DNA of 64,000 bases. Source: Sanguinoderma infundibulare. Its lineage: Eukaryota; Basidiomycota; Agaricomycetes; Polyporales; Polyporaceae. Each line of letters opens with the position of its first letter. The stretch's first letter is position 1. The notes under the pieces are model-generated. The model worked only from the letters and a program-made list of their open reading frames with translations. It was not told the DNA's origin and searched no databases. The translations under genes were made by a program, and so were the position numbers. Shown in pieces: positions 23,831 through 34,351 of the stretch. The stretch covers positions 3,658,001-3,722,000 of the forward strand of contig JAVLRN010000004.1 of the NCBI GenBank assembly GCA_032821775.1, written 5' to 3'.

Positions 23831-23930
23831 TGCGTCCCGTGCCGTCTCACAAGATGATGAGGGGCGAATAAGGCTCGCCGAGCCAACCAAGTGGACGATA
23901 TCCTGATTCCCGAGTTGGATCGAATGGAAA

Positions 23931-23970
23931 GCGCTATCTACGCCGCTTCTTGATGACGCCCTGCTATAAC
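23931..23970 (+). promoter_or_regulatory. Conserved MFS promoter block, copy 3
   Basis: GCGCTATCTACGCCGCTTCT, TGATGACGCC, CTGCTATAAC, about 70 bp upstream of the copy 3 start. Confidence 0.7.
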
Positions 23971-24039
23971 AGAGTCGCGGTCATCACTCCAACCAATTCC
24001 CGCGGCCCTCCTCATCTCCATCTACCTCGGACGCCGTTC

Positions 24040-26340
24040 ATGATGGGCGGAAACGGCTCTTTTGGAGACCCGGACGAGAAGAAGGCGCCCACCCTCGACG
24101 TCGTGCATGTTGCGGTCGCGGCCAAGGAAGTCGACGCGGCGGCGCATCTCGTGGCGGGCCTTGACCCCGAACTGACCCCGGAGGAGGCTACCAGGCTCCG
24201 GAAGAAGATCGACTGGCACATTCTGCCTCTCATGTGCAGTACGTTCGTCCCATCGCCCTTCTCTGTCATGCAGCCTCACCCCAGCTTCTCCCGGAGTTCT
24301 GTACTGGATCCAGTTCATGGACAAGACGACATTGGGAAGCTCCGCTATCCTCGGCATCAGGTAGACAACCCAATACAAGCTGAAATGTAACCATCTTCAT
24401 CTTACTTCAACCTCAGGACGGCGACTCACCTCACGACGAACCAGTGCGTCCTGCCCACTGTTATTCGCAACATCTCTTGCTGACCTGCGCTTTCCAGATA
24501 CAATTGGTGCGGTGCACCACTCATGGTCATACCTGCCGCCCTGACTCATCACGATGCAGGCTGTCGACGATCTTCTACATCGGCTACCTCACTTTCCAAT
24601 ATCCCCAGAACCTCGCTCTCCAACGATTCCCCGTTGGAAAATGGATGAGGTGCGCCGCGCTATACCCTCGGAGCAGCCGCACTTCGCGGGGCTGACACCA
24701 CGGCGTCCGCCAGCATCAACATCTTCGTATGGGGCGTGGCGCTCTGTTCGCATGCCGCCTGCAAGAACTTCGGCGGACTCTTCGCCGTCCGGTTCATTTT
24801 GGGCATGTGCGAAGGGTCGATTACCGCGGGCTTCATGATCGTCAGCTCCATGTTCTACACCCGCAACGAGCAGACGCTGCGGGTCGGGTACTGGTGTGAG
24901 TATCCCCGACGGATTTGTTCATTCGTTTGCTGACGGCGTTCTGACGTCTGGCAGTCTTGATGAACGGAACAGGTAGGCGGCCGGCAGACGTCACGGGTCA
25001 TGAGAATACTTACTCGGCTGCACGGACGACATGGCAGCGGGAATCGTCTCCGGCCTCCTTAGCTTTGGGATATTGCACATCAAGACAAAGAACTTCGAGC
25101 CGTGGCAATGGTACGTATCCTCTAGCTCCTGTAGTCCCCACCCTATCCTGAACCACAGCGTCGTAGGCTCATGGTCATCACTGGAGGCCTGACCGTATTT
25201 GTTGCTGTATTATATTGGTACGTACGTGGGACGCGGCCGCACCATGGCGGGTCACTAGACTACTCGCCTAGGTTCTTCTTCCCAGATTCGTCCACGAACG
25301 CATGGTTTCTGAGTGCTGAAGAACGCGCGAAGGCGGTCAAGCGCATTCAGGTTAGCCGCACACTGCCCGACTGTGTCCTCTGATCACTCAAGCCCCAGCA
25401 GGAAAACCAAACTGGCGTCGAGAATAAATACTTCAAGCTCGAGCAGTACGTTCCTCGGCCGATATCAGAGCATGGCGTCCTCATGGAAGTTGCAGGTTTT
25501 ACGAGGCACTGTACGACCCAAAGACGTGGCTCTTCGCGCTCTTCTCCGCGGTCTCCAACGTCCCGAACAGCGTGGCAAATCAAGGGCAGATCATCGTCTC
25601 CTCATTTGACTTTACCAATTTCCAGACCGCGCTCCTCGGCTGCGTTAGCGGATTCGTCGCGATCGTCACCGTCTTCACTAGTGTGCAGCTCGCCGCCCGC
25701 TATAAGAATAGTCGCGCTTACGTCGGCGCGATCTACTATGTACCGTCTCTCCTTGGCCTGCTGCTCATGAACTTGCTCCCATGGAGCGACAAGGTTGGGC
25801 TGCTCTTCGGGTCGTGGTTGTCGGGCCTCAGCCTGCCGGGATTTGTCCTGGCTGTGTCATGGATATCGAGCGTCACCGCGGGACACACGAAGCGCATCAC
25901 GACGAACGCGATCATGCTCATCGCGTACTGCGTCGGGAATGCTGCTGGGCCGTTTATGTGGCAGGCGAAGTACGAGCCTCGGTGTGTGCCTTGCCCGCGT
26001 CGTTCGTGAAAGTGTGCGCTTACCACTGAGGGTCTTGCAGCGACCATGTGCCCTGGACGATCATCGGCATTTCCTGGGTCATTTGCGCTATTCTTCTCCT
26101 GACCATCAGGTCCCTCCTCGCGCGCGAGAACAGGAAGCGGGATGCGGAACCCGTAGACGACAAGTACGATCATATATACATCGAGGTCGTCCTCCCCGAC
26201 GGAACGCACACCCAGCGCCGCGTGGATAAGGTACGTTCTTGACCTACGTCTTACGCAGTTGCTCGCTCACTGTATGCGTTCGTCAGGAATTCTTGGACTT
26301 GACGGATAGACAGAACCGAGACTTCAGATATGTACTCTAA
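24040..26340 (+). CDS. MFS transporter, allantoate-permease type, copy 3
   Basis: All 14 exons are intact. Two ATGs are possible (24040 and 24043); I use the first, but MGGNGSFGDPDEKK from 24043 matches copy 4 best. Splice donors lost in copy 2 are normal here, and the microexon is 24498-24506. Landmarks are QFMDKTTLGSSAILGIR, NQYNWLSTIFYIGYL, RFILGMCEGSITAGFM, FFPDSSTNAWFLSAEERAK, AARYKNSRAYVGAIYY, ITTNAIMLIAYCVGNAAG and RENRKRDAEPVDDKYDH. The TAA is at 26338-26340. Exon 12 and its intron share 187 identical bases with the decayed copy 2. It is a likely plasma-membrane carboxylate/ureide symporter with about 12 membrane segments. The substrate is unknown. Confidence 0.9.
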
Positions 26341-26520
26341 CAAACAACAGCACACTGATGTTTGACGATTGTACGTATGCTCTCCGTCGTGCGCTCCGGA
26401 TGGAATAATTGTAAGGTCGCACCTGACGTATACTTTCAACGTCAATCACTCGAAAAGGGACGGGCCACGAGGCGTACCTCGCGCAACGTACTAGTTACAC
26501 GCCATTCCCCAACCACCGAC

Positions 26521-26610
26521 AGTTCAATGCTAGTCAAAGGATGTGCCGATGGCTATTTCCAGTACTCGGTTGATTGACATTGACGAGAAACATGGGCAGT
26601 GTCTCCGTCG
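26521..26610 (-). pseudogene. 3' remnant of the convergent hypothetical ORF (unit B)
   Basis: A shorter and more degenerate counterpart of the unit A remnant. It keeps the bases corresponding to FLVNVNQPS. Confidence 0.6.
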
Positions 26611-27225
26611 CGTTCGCGCATTGGCACGCGCAAAACCACTGCTGGATTCGACCCTCCCACAAGCTGTCTGGAGTGACAACCCGTGCCCCGTACGATTCAT
26701 GGCGACTCTAAGGCGTCCTTGTCCACAACCCCTTTTCCTCCCGCGGGATCTGGGCTCATTTGAGGTTTCCGCAAACTTTGTGTTGCTGACCAGCGCGTTG
26801 GGCCAACCGGTTCTACACCCAGTGGACGAAGCGATTGGACCACGTTGAGCCCGTAGCATATAAATCAGCACCCTCCGTGTGGCATGATCTGGATGAAAAT
26901 GTCGGCAATTGTAAGGTCAAGCTGCCGGTGACAAGATACCAAGGAAAGATGGTAGCCTACTTCCTCCAAAGTTCCTCGGAGGAGAGAGTGCATATCGGGA
27001 CCGGCCCGCCCGGGCCGGTCACCGTCTCGGCGCCTCTACTTGATCCTCCGAAAGGCTCCTCTTCGTCTCTCCTGCTGTTCCCATGTTCCTCCCGTTCGTC
27101 CTCCTCCGGCTTTACTTACCGTACAGTCTTGCCCTTGCATCCTCTCCACAGGCCACTGCTGACTACGTCGAACCTGGTTTGTTCACCACCATCGCCCACG
27201 TCCTTGCAGTGGCCGACGGGTCACC

Positions 27226-27444
27226 GTGACGGCGGCATCGACGCGAGCTTCAGAGGGCGACATGGTGTTTCTCGGGGAACCCAACCGGTACACGGCCCCT
27301 GCTTCGCGCAGGGTCACCACGTACGCCGTCCTCCAGACCCAATGGAGCGACAACGCCGCATTTTGTGCAGGCGGTCCCGATCCGAGCCTCCGTCCTGTCA
27401 CAGTGCACCTCCAGATAAGCGACATCTCCGCTGAGTTCGCGTAG
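27226..27444 (+). pseudogene. EPNWY-family relic (unit B)
   Basis: The open frame encodes MVFLGEPNRYTAPASRR, VLQTQWSDNAAFCAGGPDPS and VTVHLQISDISAEFA. It is collinear with the unit A relic and with the C-terminal half of the 58.3-kb ORF. It may be a truncated gene. Confidence 0.5.
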
Positions 27445-27624
27445 CCGCGCTACGTCCGGCTATCGTGCTTGTTTCGCGTGGAGGTCTGTGGAAGAGGCAC
27501 TGCCAGATACGACTAGGGATTCAATATGTCCCGTGCCGTCTCACAAGATGATAAGGGGCGAATAAGGCTCGCCGAGCCAACCAAGTGGACGATATCCTGA
27601 TTCCCGAGTTGGATCGAATGGAAA

Positions 27625-27664
27625 GCGCTATCTACGCCGCTTCTTGATGACGCCTTGCTATAAC
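27625..27664 (+). promoter_or_regulatory. Conserved MFS promoter block, copy 4
   Basis: GCGCTATCTACGCCGCTTCT, TGATGACGCC, TTGCTATAAC, about 73 bp upstream of the copy 4 start. Confidence 0.7.
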
Positions 27665-27736
27665 AGAGTCACGGTCATCACTCCAACCAATTCCCGCGGC
27701 CCTCCTCATCTCCATCTACCTCGGATGCCGTTCAAG

Positions 27737-30031
27737 ATGGGCGGAAACGGCTCGTTTGGCGATCCGGGCGAGAAGAAGGCGCCCACCCTCGACGTCGTGC
27801 ATGTTGCGGTCGCGGACAAGGAAGTCGACGCGGCGGCGCATCTCGTGGCGGGCCTTGACCCCGAACTCACCCCGGAGGAGGCTACCAGGCTCCGGAAGAA
27901 GATCGACTGGCACATTCTGCCTCTCATGTGCAGTATGTTCGTCCCATCGCCCTTCTCTGTCATGCAGCCTCACCCCAGCTTCTCCCGGAGTTCTCTACTG
28001 GATCCAGTTCATGGACAAGACAACATTGGGGAGCTCCGCTATCCTCGGCATCAGGTAGATGACGCAATGCGACCTCAAATATTATCATTTTTGTCTTACT
28101 TCATCCTCAGGCAAGCGACTCATCTCACGACGAACCAGTGCGTTCTACTCACTTTTATTCGCTTCTTCTCTTGCTGACCACGCTGTCCAGGTACAATTGG
28201 TGCGGTGCACCACCCATGGTCAAGGAGCTGCCGCCCTGACCCATCACGATGCAGGCTGTCGACGATCTTCTACATCGGCTACCTCGCTTTTGAGTATCCC
28301 CAGAACCTTGCTCTCCAACGATTCCCCGTCGGCAAATGGATGAGGTGCGCCGCGCTATACCCTCGGAGCAGCCGCACTTCGCGGAGCTGACACCACGGCG
28401 TCCGCCAGCATCAACATCTTCGTATGGGGCGTGGCGCTCTGTTCGCATGCCGCCTGCAAGAATTTCGGCGGACTCTTCGCTGTCCGGTTCATTCTTGGCA
28501 TGTGCGAAGGGTCGATTACCGCCGCGTTCATGATCGTCAGCTACATGTTCTACACCCGCAACGAGCAGACGCTGCGGGTTGGGTACTGGTGTGAGTATCC
28601 CCGACAGATTCGTTCACTCGTTTGCTGACGGCGTTCTGACGTCTGGCAGTCTTGATGAATGGAATAGGTAGGCGGCAGGCAGACGTGACGGGTGATGAGA
28701 ATACTTACTCGGCTGCACGCACGACATGGCAGCGCAAATCATCTCCGGCTTCCTGAGCTTCGGGGCGTTGCATATCAAGACGGAGAGGTTCGAGCCGTGG
28801 CAATGGTGTGTATCGCCTAGCTCCTCCAGGCCCGATCCCGCCGTCCTGAACAACAGTGTCGTAGGCTCATGGTCATCACGGGGAGCCTGACCGTGATAGT
28901 GGCAGTATTATATTGGTACGTGGGATGGGGACGCGATATGGCCGGTCATTCAACGATTAGCCTAGGTTCCTGTTCCCAGACTCGCCCACGAACGCATGGT
29001 TTCTCACTGTGGAAGAACGCGCGAAGGCAGTCAAGCGCATCCAGGTCAGCCGCACGCTGCCCGACTGTGTCCTCTGATCACTCAAGTCCTGGCAGGAAAA
29101 CCAAACTGGCATCGAGAACAAACACTTCAAGCCCGAACAGTAGGTTTCTCCATGACCTGCCCCGGATCCTCAACTCACGACGGGTAGGTTTTACGAGGCG
29201 CTGTGCGATCCAAAGACGTGGCTCTTCGCGCTCTTCTCCGCGCTCTTCAACGTCCAGAACAGCGTGATCAACCAAGTGCAGATCATCGTCTCCTCGTTCG
29301 GCTTCACCAACTTCCAGACCGCACTCCTCGGTTGCGTCCCCGGATTCGTGGAGATCGTCACCATCTTTACCGGCGTCAAGCTCGCCGCACGCTATAAGAA
29401 CAGTCGAGCTTACGTCGGCGCGATCTCCTTTGTGCCGTCCCTCCTTGGGGTGCTGCTCATAAACCTCCTCCCATGGAGCGACAAGGTCGGGCTGCTCTTC
29501 GTGCCGTGGCTGACGGCCATGAATATCACCGGTTATGTCCTGGCCCTGTCGTGGATTTCGGGCATCACTGCGGGACACACGAAGCGTGTGACGACAAACG
29601 CGATTATCCTGATGGCGAACTGCGTGGCGAGTGCTAGTGGGTCCTTCATGTGGCAGGCGAAGTACCAGCCCCGGTGCGCGTCTACATACTGTTCGCGCAA
29701 GCGTTGGCTAACATCAGGGTCATTTTTCAAGCGACCATGTGCCGTGGACGATTATCGGCATTTGCTTTGCCATTTGCCCCATCCTACTCCTGGCCATCCG
29801 GTTCCTCCTCGCGCGTGAGAATAGGAAGCGGGACGCAGAACCCGTGGACGACAAGTATGACAACATCTACATCGGGGTTGTCCTCCCCGACGGAACCCAC
29901 ACTCAGCGCCGCGTGGATAAGGTACGTGCTCGACCTACGCCTTACGCAGTTGCTCGTTCACCATATGCGTTCGTCAGGAATTCTTGGACTTGACGGATAT
30001 ACAGAATAGAGACTTCAGATATGTACTCTAA
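27737..30031 (+). CDS. MFS transporter, allantoate-permease type, copy 4
   Basis: All 14 exons and splice signals are intact, from MGGNGSFGDPGEKK (27737) to the TAA at 30029-30031. An in-frame ATG also lies 12 bases upstream. The microexon is 28191-28199. It keeps the family landmarks (KKIDWHILPLMC, DKTTLGSSAILG, RFPVGKWM, FLFPDSPTNAWFLT, AARYKNSRAYVG, RENRKRDAEPVDDKYD). It differs at a normally conserved helix: YCVGNAAGPF of copies 3 and 6 is NCVASASGSF here, which may alter transport or specificity. It is convergent with the hypothetical ORF at 30.2 kb. Confidence 0.9.
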
Positions 30032-30243
30032 CAAACAACAGCAAACGGATGTTCGACGACTGTACGTATGCTCTCCGTCAGGCGCTCCGGATGGGATTAT
30101 TGTAACTTTGTCGGACATGACGTCTACTTCTGTACATCAGCGTAAATGTCTCGAAGATGTCGGCCCGAGGATCGTGCCTCGCGCAGCATACCACATAGAT
30201 ACTCGCCCTTCTGCATCCCACGACAGTTCAATGCCACTCATGT

Positions 30244-30843
30244 TTAGAATAGCCCCACGCCATCGAAGCTTGAAAGGATGTCCGGGTGGATATTCCCAGC
30301 ACTCGGGCGGTTGACGTTGACGAGAAACACAGGCACCGTCTCCGTTTCGTCATCTCGCCCCTCTCGTTCGCGTATCGCGTCGAGCACCGCTTGTCGGAGG
30401 ACATCTTTCGCGCGCCGAGTTGGCCCGAAACTCTCCGTCTCCGTGTCGTCGCTCGAGGGCGTGTTCCACAGGTCGCGCACTCGCCTCTCGACGTCGTCGA
30501 GGAAGCTCGAACTGGCGTTGCGTACGATCAGGTTGGAGATGGTCTCTTCGCCGTAGGACTCGAGGAGGGCAGCGCCATGCTTGCCGTTCTCGCTCAAAAA
30601 CGACTCTCGGTCTCCCGGGGTTCGGACCGTGATCATACCGATCTGGTCGCGGGTGTGCTCCCTGGTACCGGAGTAGCGGAAGGTAGTGGTCAGATGAGGT
30701 GTGAAACCCCAGCGTTCAACGCTGCCGTCCTCGGGCGCGAGGTAGAGGATGTGACGGAAGCCGAAGTCGACGTTGGCGACCATGAGGATGGCAGAGGGCT
30801 GTCTGACCCAGGCCATTAGGCTGTTAAGAACTTGGGAAAGCAT
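30244..30843 (-). CDS. Hypothetical protein (199 aa)
   Basis: A single open exon starts MLSQVLNSLMAWVRQPSA and ends SSFDGVGLF. It contains MVANVDFGFRHILYLAPEDG, TTTFRYSGTREHTRD and a charged segment with DDVERRVRDLWNTPSSDD. I recognise no family. Selection on its sequence is plausible because its 3' end survives as remnants at 22.9, 26.5 and 61.8 kb, always just downstream of an MFS gene and in the opposite direction. It was therefore probably an original neighbour of the ancestral MFS gene. An upstream exon cannot be excluded. Confidence 0.55.
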   Translation of the reverse strand: MLSQVLNSLMAWVRQPSAILMVANVDFGFRHILYLAPEDGSVERWGFTPHLTTTFRYSGTREHTRDQIGMITVRTPGDRESFLSENGKHGAALLESYGEETISNLIVRNASSSFLDDVERRVRDLWNTPSSDDTETESFGPTRRAKDVLRQAVLDAIREREGRDDETETVPVFLVNVNRPSAGNIHPDILSSFDGVGLF

Positions 30844-30956
30844 GGCAGCGGATTATGTGGGTTTAAGATTAAGAGGCGATTTAAGATGACATTCGACTGA
30901 TGTAGTGGATGTTGAAGAATGCATCAGTACGGTGGCGGAAATAGTAATTCCCTTCC

Positions 30957-31073
30957 TGTTTGACCGCCTCCGCACAACTGCGATCCGCGTCGGCCAAGTC
31001 AGTCGCAACCAGAGCACGGGCGGGTGGAACACGACCGAGTGGGTCGCCACCCTCACATTCGCATCTAGAAAAC
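30957..31073 (+). pseudogene. Detached fragment of the NRPS-like reductase domain
   Basis: About 115 bp encode LRTTAIRVGQVSRNQSTGGW followed by NTTEWVATLT. This matches exon 17 of the NRPS-like gene (18797-18907). Nothing else of that gene is present. It lies 137 bp from the 3' end of tdp1 copy 2. Confidence 0.85.
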
Positions 31074-31209
31074 ATGGTCCCCAGCATTCGGGTATTCATC
31101 ATGACAGTCCCTTACTATATGGGAGACCCGGGCGCACGTGGCGCAAAAATTGGCAAAATGAGGCACAAATGAAGGTGCGGCCGTCAGTATTCTTGCACGA
31201 CACCATCAC

Positions 31210-33715
31210 TCAAGCATCCTCTAAAAATGCAGGCGACTCTGACTGGATCTACACGTCGAAATGTATCAGAGTTCGAGGCGAAAGCAGGACAGGTGAGACG
31301 CACCCAAGGCTCGTCGCGCCCGATGACATACTTCTGCGGCGGGCGCTCCCAGCACGCCACCCGGTCGATCTCCTCTTGACTATGGAGGGGGATAAGGATC
31401 CCGAGCTCGTAGTTCGTGATCTTCGGGAACGCATGTTAGAAAAAGCAAAAACTCTTCCCACGGAGACGGCGACTCACATTCAGCGTCGGGTTGAATGCAG
31501 ACCCCGAGAGCGTACCCCACGCGGACGGTGTGAAGTTGTGCGAGCCGACGTACACCCATCCCGCAAGTGGCTGCCCGGTAACCCCTGTGTTACCGTCTTT
31601 CTCCGTTTCGTCCTCGCTGTCTGTCAACGTCTGCTGCCTTCGTCCGGAACCATTCCGCTTGTCACGGAATGTCCCAAGGACCATCTAAGTCACCGTCAGC
31701 GCCCATAATTGTGTGCGGAAAGAACGAATACGCGCTGTCTCACCTTCGAGTGCATGAGCACGCGCCCGCGCTTGCTCTTCGTCTGGTGGAACAGCTCCCG
31801 CGGGAAGTTCTTCCCCTCCCACTGCTTCCTCCTGCACCACATCGTTCCCCCGCTCGGCTCCCCGCCCACGCTCTCCCGCACATACTGCGCTGTCGGGTAC
31901 AATATCTTGATCGGCGGCAGCGGCAGCTTCGCCCGTCGCGATTTCGGCCCGTCCAGCCAGCTCTGCGCCGACTCGCCGCGCGCCGAGCAGTAGAACTCGT
32001 TCAGCCACGCCGTGCTGTACGTCCCGATCGACGACCCCTGGCACTCGAGCACCAGCTCCTTGTCCTTTGGCGTCTCCGCCCCCATGTCCTTGAGCGACTT
32101 CATGAGGCATGTGTGGCCGTTGAGGATGACCTTTGGCCAGCCTTCGTGCTTCCCTGCGATGGAGGGGATGAGGCGCGCTTTCACACGGGAGAAATCCCAC
32201 TGCGTATGGAGGTCTTCGAGACGCTGGAGCGGGAGATTCGGGTGCTGTGCGTCGAAGATGAGCGCGGGGACTACGGAGCTGGAAAGGAGCAGGAGACACA
32301 CCTCGGTCTTAAGCATGTTTACGAGCGCGGGTGCGACGTTGACTCCATGCAGGACGCGGACCATGGCCGAGGCGAAGGTTTGACCCTTGGGATCCGCTGG
32401 GACGGGCGCAGGATGCTTCGGTACGTCTTGTACCCAGACCGTCTTCATGGCATATGCAGCGTCAAGTGGGGCCCACCGCGAGTGCTTAGGGGAGCAGACG
32501 TACGTTCTCAATATCGCGCCAGTCATAGTCTACTAGATTCGCGGTGGAGACAACAATACGTAGCCGTCCGGAACGGAAGAAAAGCTACAGCAATATCAGC
32601 TCTGGAAAAAGCACGTCGAGACCACTTAACTTACCAGCATGAACTAAATCGAGGTGACCAAGTCGGGTCAGCGACGTCTGTGTGCTTGCCGATGCACTCA
32701 CCTTCATGTGCATGCACCCGAATCCTCCACGGAGGAATGGTGTCGTCCGAATCCAATTGGGAAGAACGGCCTTTATGGATGCCTCACCTGCATAACATAC
32801 GTTAGTTGTAAACTCGCCGACTGGGATGTGATCAAGGCCACGTACCCGTTGGACTGGTATCCACTGCGATGACGGGTGTCTTGGGGTCCATGAAGTTGTA
32901 CACCCAAGAACAGTTCCAACAGTAAGCCGAGATGATCGCAAACTCGATCTCTTCTTTCTGAGGAACAAAGTTCGCGTCAGCCAACTCCAGTAACAAGGAC
33001 TGCCCCGGTAACCTACCGGGGAGAGTATCTCCGTGAGTCTAAACAGAGGCCGCTTGTCTTTCGCAGGGATGACGTGTTTGTTTGCCGTCTGCCGCAGCTC
33101 GCCATCCCAGAAGACCTCAGGCCCGTGACCGCCTGCTGCTGCGGTAGCGACGGATCTACTTGCACTCCTGCTCGACGTAGCGGAGGGTGCGGTGCTAGAC
33201 GGAGCATAATAATGCGGGTTGGCACTGCGCGCCCTAGCATAAGAGGATGAGGAGATGTGCTGCCTTTTCGCACCACGAGCCTGTTCTTCCTCATTGTCCG
33301 ACTCGTCGTCGATAACGATCGTGTTGACCTGTCGGTGAAGGTCCGGTCGACGTCTCTTCAGGCGCTCCAGGCGTTCTTTCTCCATCTGCGCCCTGTCGGA
33401 CATGAAGGACGAGGCAGGTTGTGGCCGTTGCGCGGACGCAGACGTGGCGGCTCTCTGGGTGCTGAGGGAGGCAGATTTCGCCGCCTCGAGCTCCTCGGAA
33501 GCCTTGATGGCGCGTTGCATTTCGGCCTGGAAGCGCGTATCTTCGTCGTCGTCATCGGCGTCGACGTCGATAACTTCAACCACGCGTGAAGTAGCCTTGG
33601 AGGCCTCATACTCTCGGTGGCTCAGCTCAAGTGCTCTGAAACCAGTTCGTCAGGGATGAATACGGACGGACAGCTCATCTTACCTCCACAATTCCGCATC
33701 GTCATCGTAGTCCAT
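31210..33715 (-). CDS. tdp1: Tyrosyl-DNA phosphodiesterase 1, copy 2 (intact)
   Basis: Ten exons (minus): 31210-31248, 31304-31420, 31478-31684, 31744-32442, 32504-32584, 32635-32643, 32702-32787, 32846-32957, 33017-33635 and 33684-33715, giving 666 aa. Every exon except the second has exactly the length found in copy 1. The HKD motifs are complete: H281-M-K283 with N302 in VVSTANL, and H544-S-K546 with N596 in VGSHNFTPSAWG. The UIM-like N terminus is DAELWRALELSHREYEAS. The last exon reads IQSESPAFLEDA. Exon 2 is 18 nt longer and carries an acidic DVDADDDDEDT stretch. Both copies look functional, so the duplication may be recent or both may be maintained. Confidence 0.95.
32635..32643 (-). 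other. tdp1: 9-nt microexon of tdp1 copy 2
   Basis: The exon ttcatgctg (FML) lies between GATTTAG and GTAAGTTAAG. It has the same size, phase and protein product as in copy 1. Confidence 0.85.
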
Positions 33716-34351
33716 TTCTGTCAGTATACCCAGGCAAAGCGTTTCAGGGGGATGGGGAGGAGAAGAGGATGATGGTGGGTGCGGCAGAGAAAGGAAGCCT
33801 CGTGGTTACAGTCGGATGTACGGCCAGGACCCCGGACACGCGACGTGTAATGTCACATGACTGCACTTTCCAACCTCCGAAAATGTCGGGCTTGGTTCGA
33901 CGAGTGGCCTCCGCGGTTCTTCCTTCAACTCTGCCAAAAGTGGTATCTTCGTACTCATTGGAATCATACCACTGCTGACTTCGCGGCGTTCATTCCGAAA
34001 TTTGGATCCAGCACTCACTAGCCTCCGGCGGTACTACCGTGACAGACATCTATTCGTGCATGTATTACGAATTCCGCCTCATGATTCACCGCTTTCCGTG
34101 GTGTTATCATCTCATGTCGTTTCAGAACATCGGCACGATCGCCATCATGGATTCACGAAGGTGATGTATTGCGAAGCTTTAGTTCTTGTAAGCGAGCGAG
34201 CCCCAGTGGGCGGAAGGTGGTGGAGTATGTACACTATCGAATATTGGACGAGTCGTAAGGTAAAAGAAGAACGAAGTGTAAAGTATGGCTAGCTAAGCAT
34301 TGCTTGCTCTACGCTACCAGGTATCTTGACAAACGATGTCCAGCCAACTAA
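33716..34351. other. Spacer between tdp1 copy 2 and MYND copy 2
   Basis: No supported gene. It corresponds in position to 3239-3927 but has little visible similarity, so the spacer diverged faster than the genes. Confidence 0.4.

Larger units (their letters stand above)
20279..23930 (+). repeat. Tandem unit A (MFS copy 2 plus spacer)
   Basis: First of three head-to-tail units, measured from one promoter block to the next (3652 bp). It contains the MFS gene, a 3' remnant of the convergent hypothetical ORF and a relic of the EPNWY family. Unit B has the same order throughout. Confidence 0.8.
23931..27624 (+). repeat. Tandem unit B (MFS copy 3 plus spacer)
   Basis: Second head-to-tail unit, 3694 bp, collinear with unit A including the spacer remnants. 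Confidence 0.8.
27625..30300 (+). repeat. Tandem unit C (MFS copy 4, incomplete spacer)
   Basis: Third unit. Similarity to units A and B runs through the MFS gene into the 3' end of the convergent ORF. Here that ORF continues intact instead of switching to the EPNWY spacer. Confidence 0.7.

Noticed and set aside
31669..32805. 378-codon + strand frame over tdp1 copy 2
   Set aside because: It is a shadow of the well-supported antisense tdp1 exons; composition is Arg/His/Leu-rich and shows no motif.
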